Positions 18,871 to 19,576 of a DNA stretch of 19,576 bases are shown in pieces. Position 1 is the stretch's first letter, and each line of letters opens with the position of its first letter. Both the position numbers and the translations under genes were made by a program. The stretch comes from Triparma columacea (taxonomy: Eukaryota; Sar; Bolidophyceae; Parmales; Triparmaceae). Below the pieces are notes generated by a model. That model did not search any database. It was not told the DNA's origin and worked only from the letters and a program-made list of their open reading frames with translations. The stretch is taken from positions 25,336 through 44,911 of the forward strand of contig BRYA01000475.1 in assembly GCA_030267965.1 (NCBI GenBank). The letters are read 5' to 3'.

Positions 18871-19491
18871 GGGCGGAGAGGTAGGATTATTGAGAGGAGA
18901 TAGAGGGTGCTGATGAGTTGGAAATGGGGAGAGGATGGAAGAAAAGGTGGAGTCAGGGAATGGTGATGGGAATCTTAAAAACTGATTTCACTGAGGTCAT
19001 AGCATTTGTAGTTCTTAAAAACTCTTTCTAGATTGATTGATAATTTCAAATGAGCATGTATCATATATGAATCGAAAAATTGAATTATGATTATCAAAAA
19101 ACCTTTCTTGAGTCACAAATTTGAAAATATGGAAAATCATTTTTAGTTCACGTAAAACATTATTATACATAATTATTGATATAAATAACATAATGTAGAA
19201 TACTATGTGATTATTATAAAATTTGCTTATATTGCAAAATATGAAATTTACAATAGTATGTACCAAGGCACACAATTTTTGTCGAAATATAATATATCAA
19301 TGATTAAACTTCTAAGGGATTTTGGTATCAATTTGAAGTGAACTATACCCAAAAAAAAAATTATATTATTGATTTCGTAGGAGATAGTAGCGTAACTCCT
19401 GGTAAGGAAATTCGGTCTAAAGATAGTGCATTATATTACATTTTCCCCCACACTCTATCTATCGCCTGGGTTTTCTCAAGGGTCTCACGTG
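18871..19491. other. Intergenic region with an AT-rich island
   Basis: The first ~100 bp upstream of the Ser/Arg-rich gene is purine-rich on the plus strand and probably holds its promoter. From about 18975 to 19440 the DNA becomes strikingly AT-rich: by direct count only 50 of 240 bases at 19021-19260 are G or C. The only sizeable frame (19015-19275, minus) has composition expected of random AT-rich sequence and no recognisable domain. From 19441 on, composition returns toward normal. Confidence 0.7.
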
Positions 19492-19576
19492 GCTCTCTGT
19501 CAACAACATCCTCCTTTTTGAGTGATGTGTCCGGAAGTATATGCTCTCTGTCAACAACATCCTCCTTTTTGAGTGA
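19492..19576 (+). repeat. Start of a 51-bp-period tandem repeat, two partial units, truncated by the window end
   Basis: A 34-bp sequence beginning GCTCTCTGTCAACAACATCC occurs identically at 19492-19525 and 19543-19576. The copies are separated by 17 bp (TGTGTCCGGAAGTATAT), giving a 51-bp period. The second copy ends exactly at the window edge, so the array may continue. Confidence 0.9.

Noticed and set aside
19015..19275. 86-codon minus-strand frame in the AT-rich island
   Set aside because: Ile/Phe/Asn-rich composition is expected from ~21% GC DNA. There is no promoter, splice or domain evidence.
1..19576. CRISPR array, bacterial operon, IS element, tRNA or rRNA
   Set aside because: Spliceosomal introns mark this as nuclear DNA. 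The repeats found are direct tandem units without spacers of CRISPR type, and no tRNA cloverleaf or rRNA segment was recognised by eye.

Overview
The window is eukaryotic nuclear DNA. Spliceosomal introns interrupt five of the six complete genes. Of 16 introns, 13 start GTGAG, all end AG, most are 79-160 nt, and a CTAAC branch-site-like sequence lies upstream of the acceptor in 10. Exons are GC-rich and favour AGG for Arg. Genes are tightly packed on both strands. Two genes look ciliary (a DLEC1/CFAP81-like ASH protein and an SHIPPO plus ankyrin protein), so the source is probably a unicellular alga or protist with a flagellated stage. A stramenopile-type microalga is my guess, but the sequence does not prove it. 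All gene models were spliced by hand from reading frames and splice signals. Each keeps an open frame across every junction, and each total length is divisible by three.

Layout. 1-61 (-): start of a gene for a secreted or membrane protein, cut by the window edge. 62-1287: intergenic, with two ~77-bp imperfect direct repeats and long C-rich and G/A-rich tracts. 1288-8514 (+): five-exon DLEC1-like gene, 2197 aa. 8596-10561 (-): four-exon NMD3, 561 aa, the 60S subunit export adaptor. 10829-11872 (-): two-exon secreted aspartyl/asparaginyl beta-hydroxylase-like gene, 294 aa, with an 18-bp minisatellite in its intron. 11873-12250: shared divergent promoter. 12251-14864 (+): six-exon gene of unknown function, 653 aa. 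14901-17372 (-): four-exon SHIPPO/ankyrin gene, 715 aa. 17509-18870 (-): intronless Ser/Arg-repeat protein, 453 aa. 18975-19440: very AT-rich island. 19492-19576: two copies of a 34-bp sequence at a 51-bp period, running off the window end.

The genes do not form one pathway. They mix cilium structure, ribosome export and a secretory-pathway enzyme, as is usual for a compact protist genome. The most unusual signal is in the introns. Unrelated genes on both strands share an extended branch-region motif (CTAACGCAAC and variants), and several share a TCGCTTCGC motif just before the 3' splice site. Three introns carry tandem duplications of the branch site. This could reflect introner-like intron spread or unusually constrained splicing signals.
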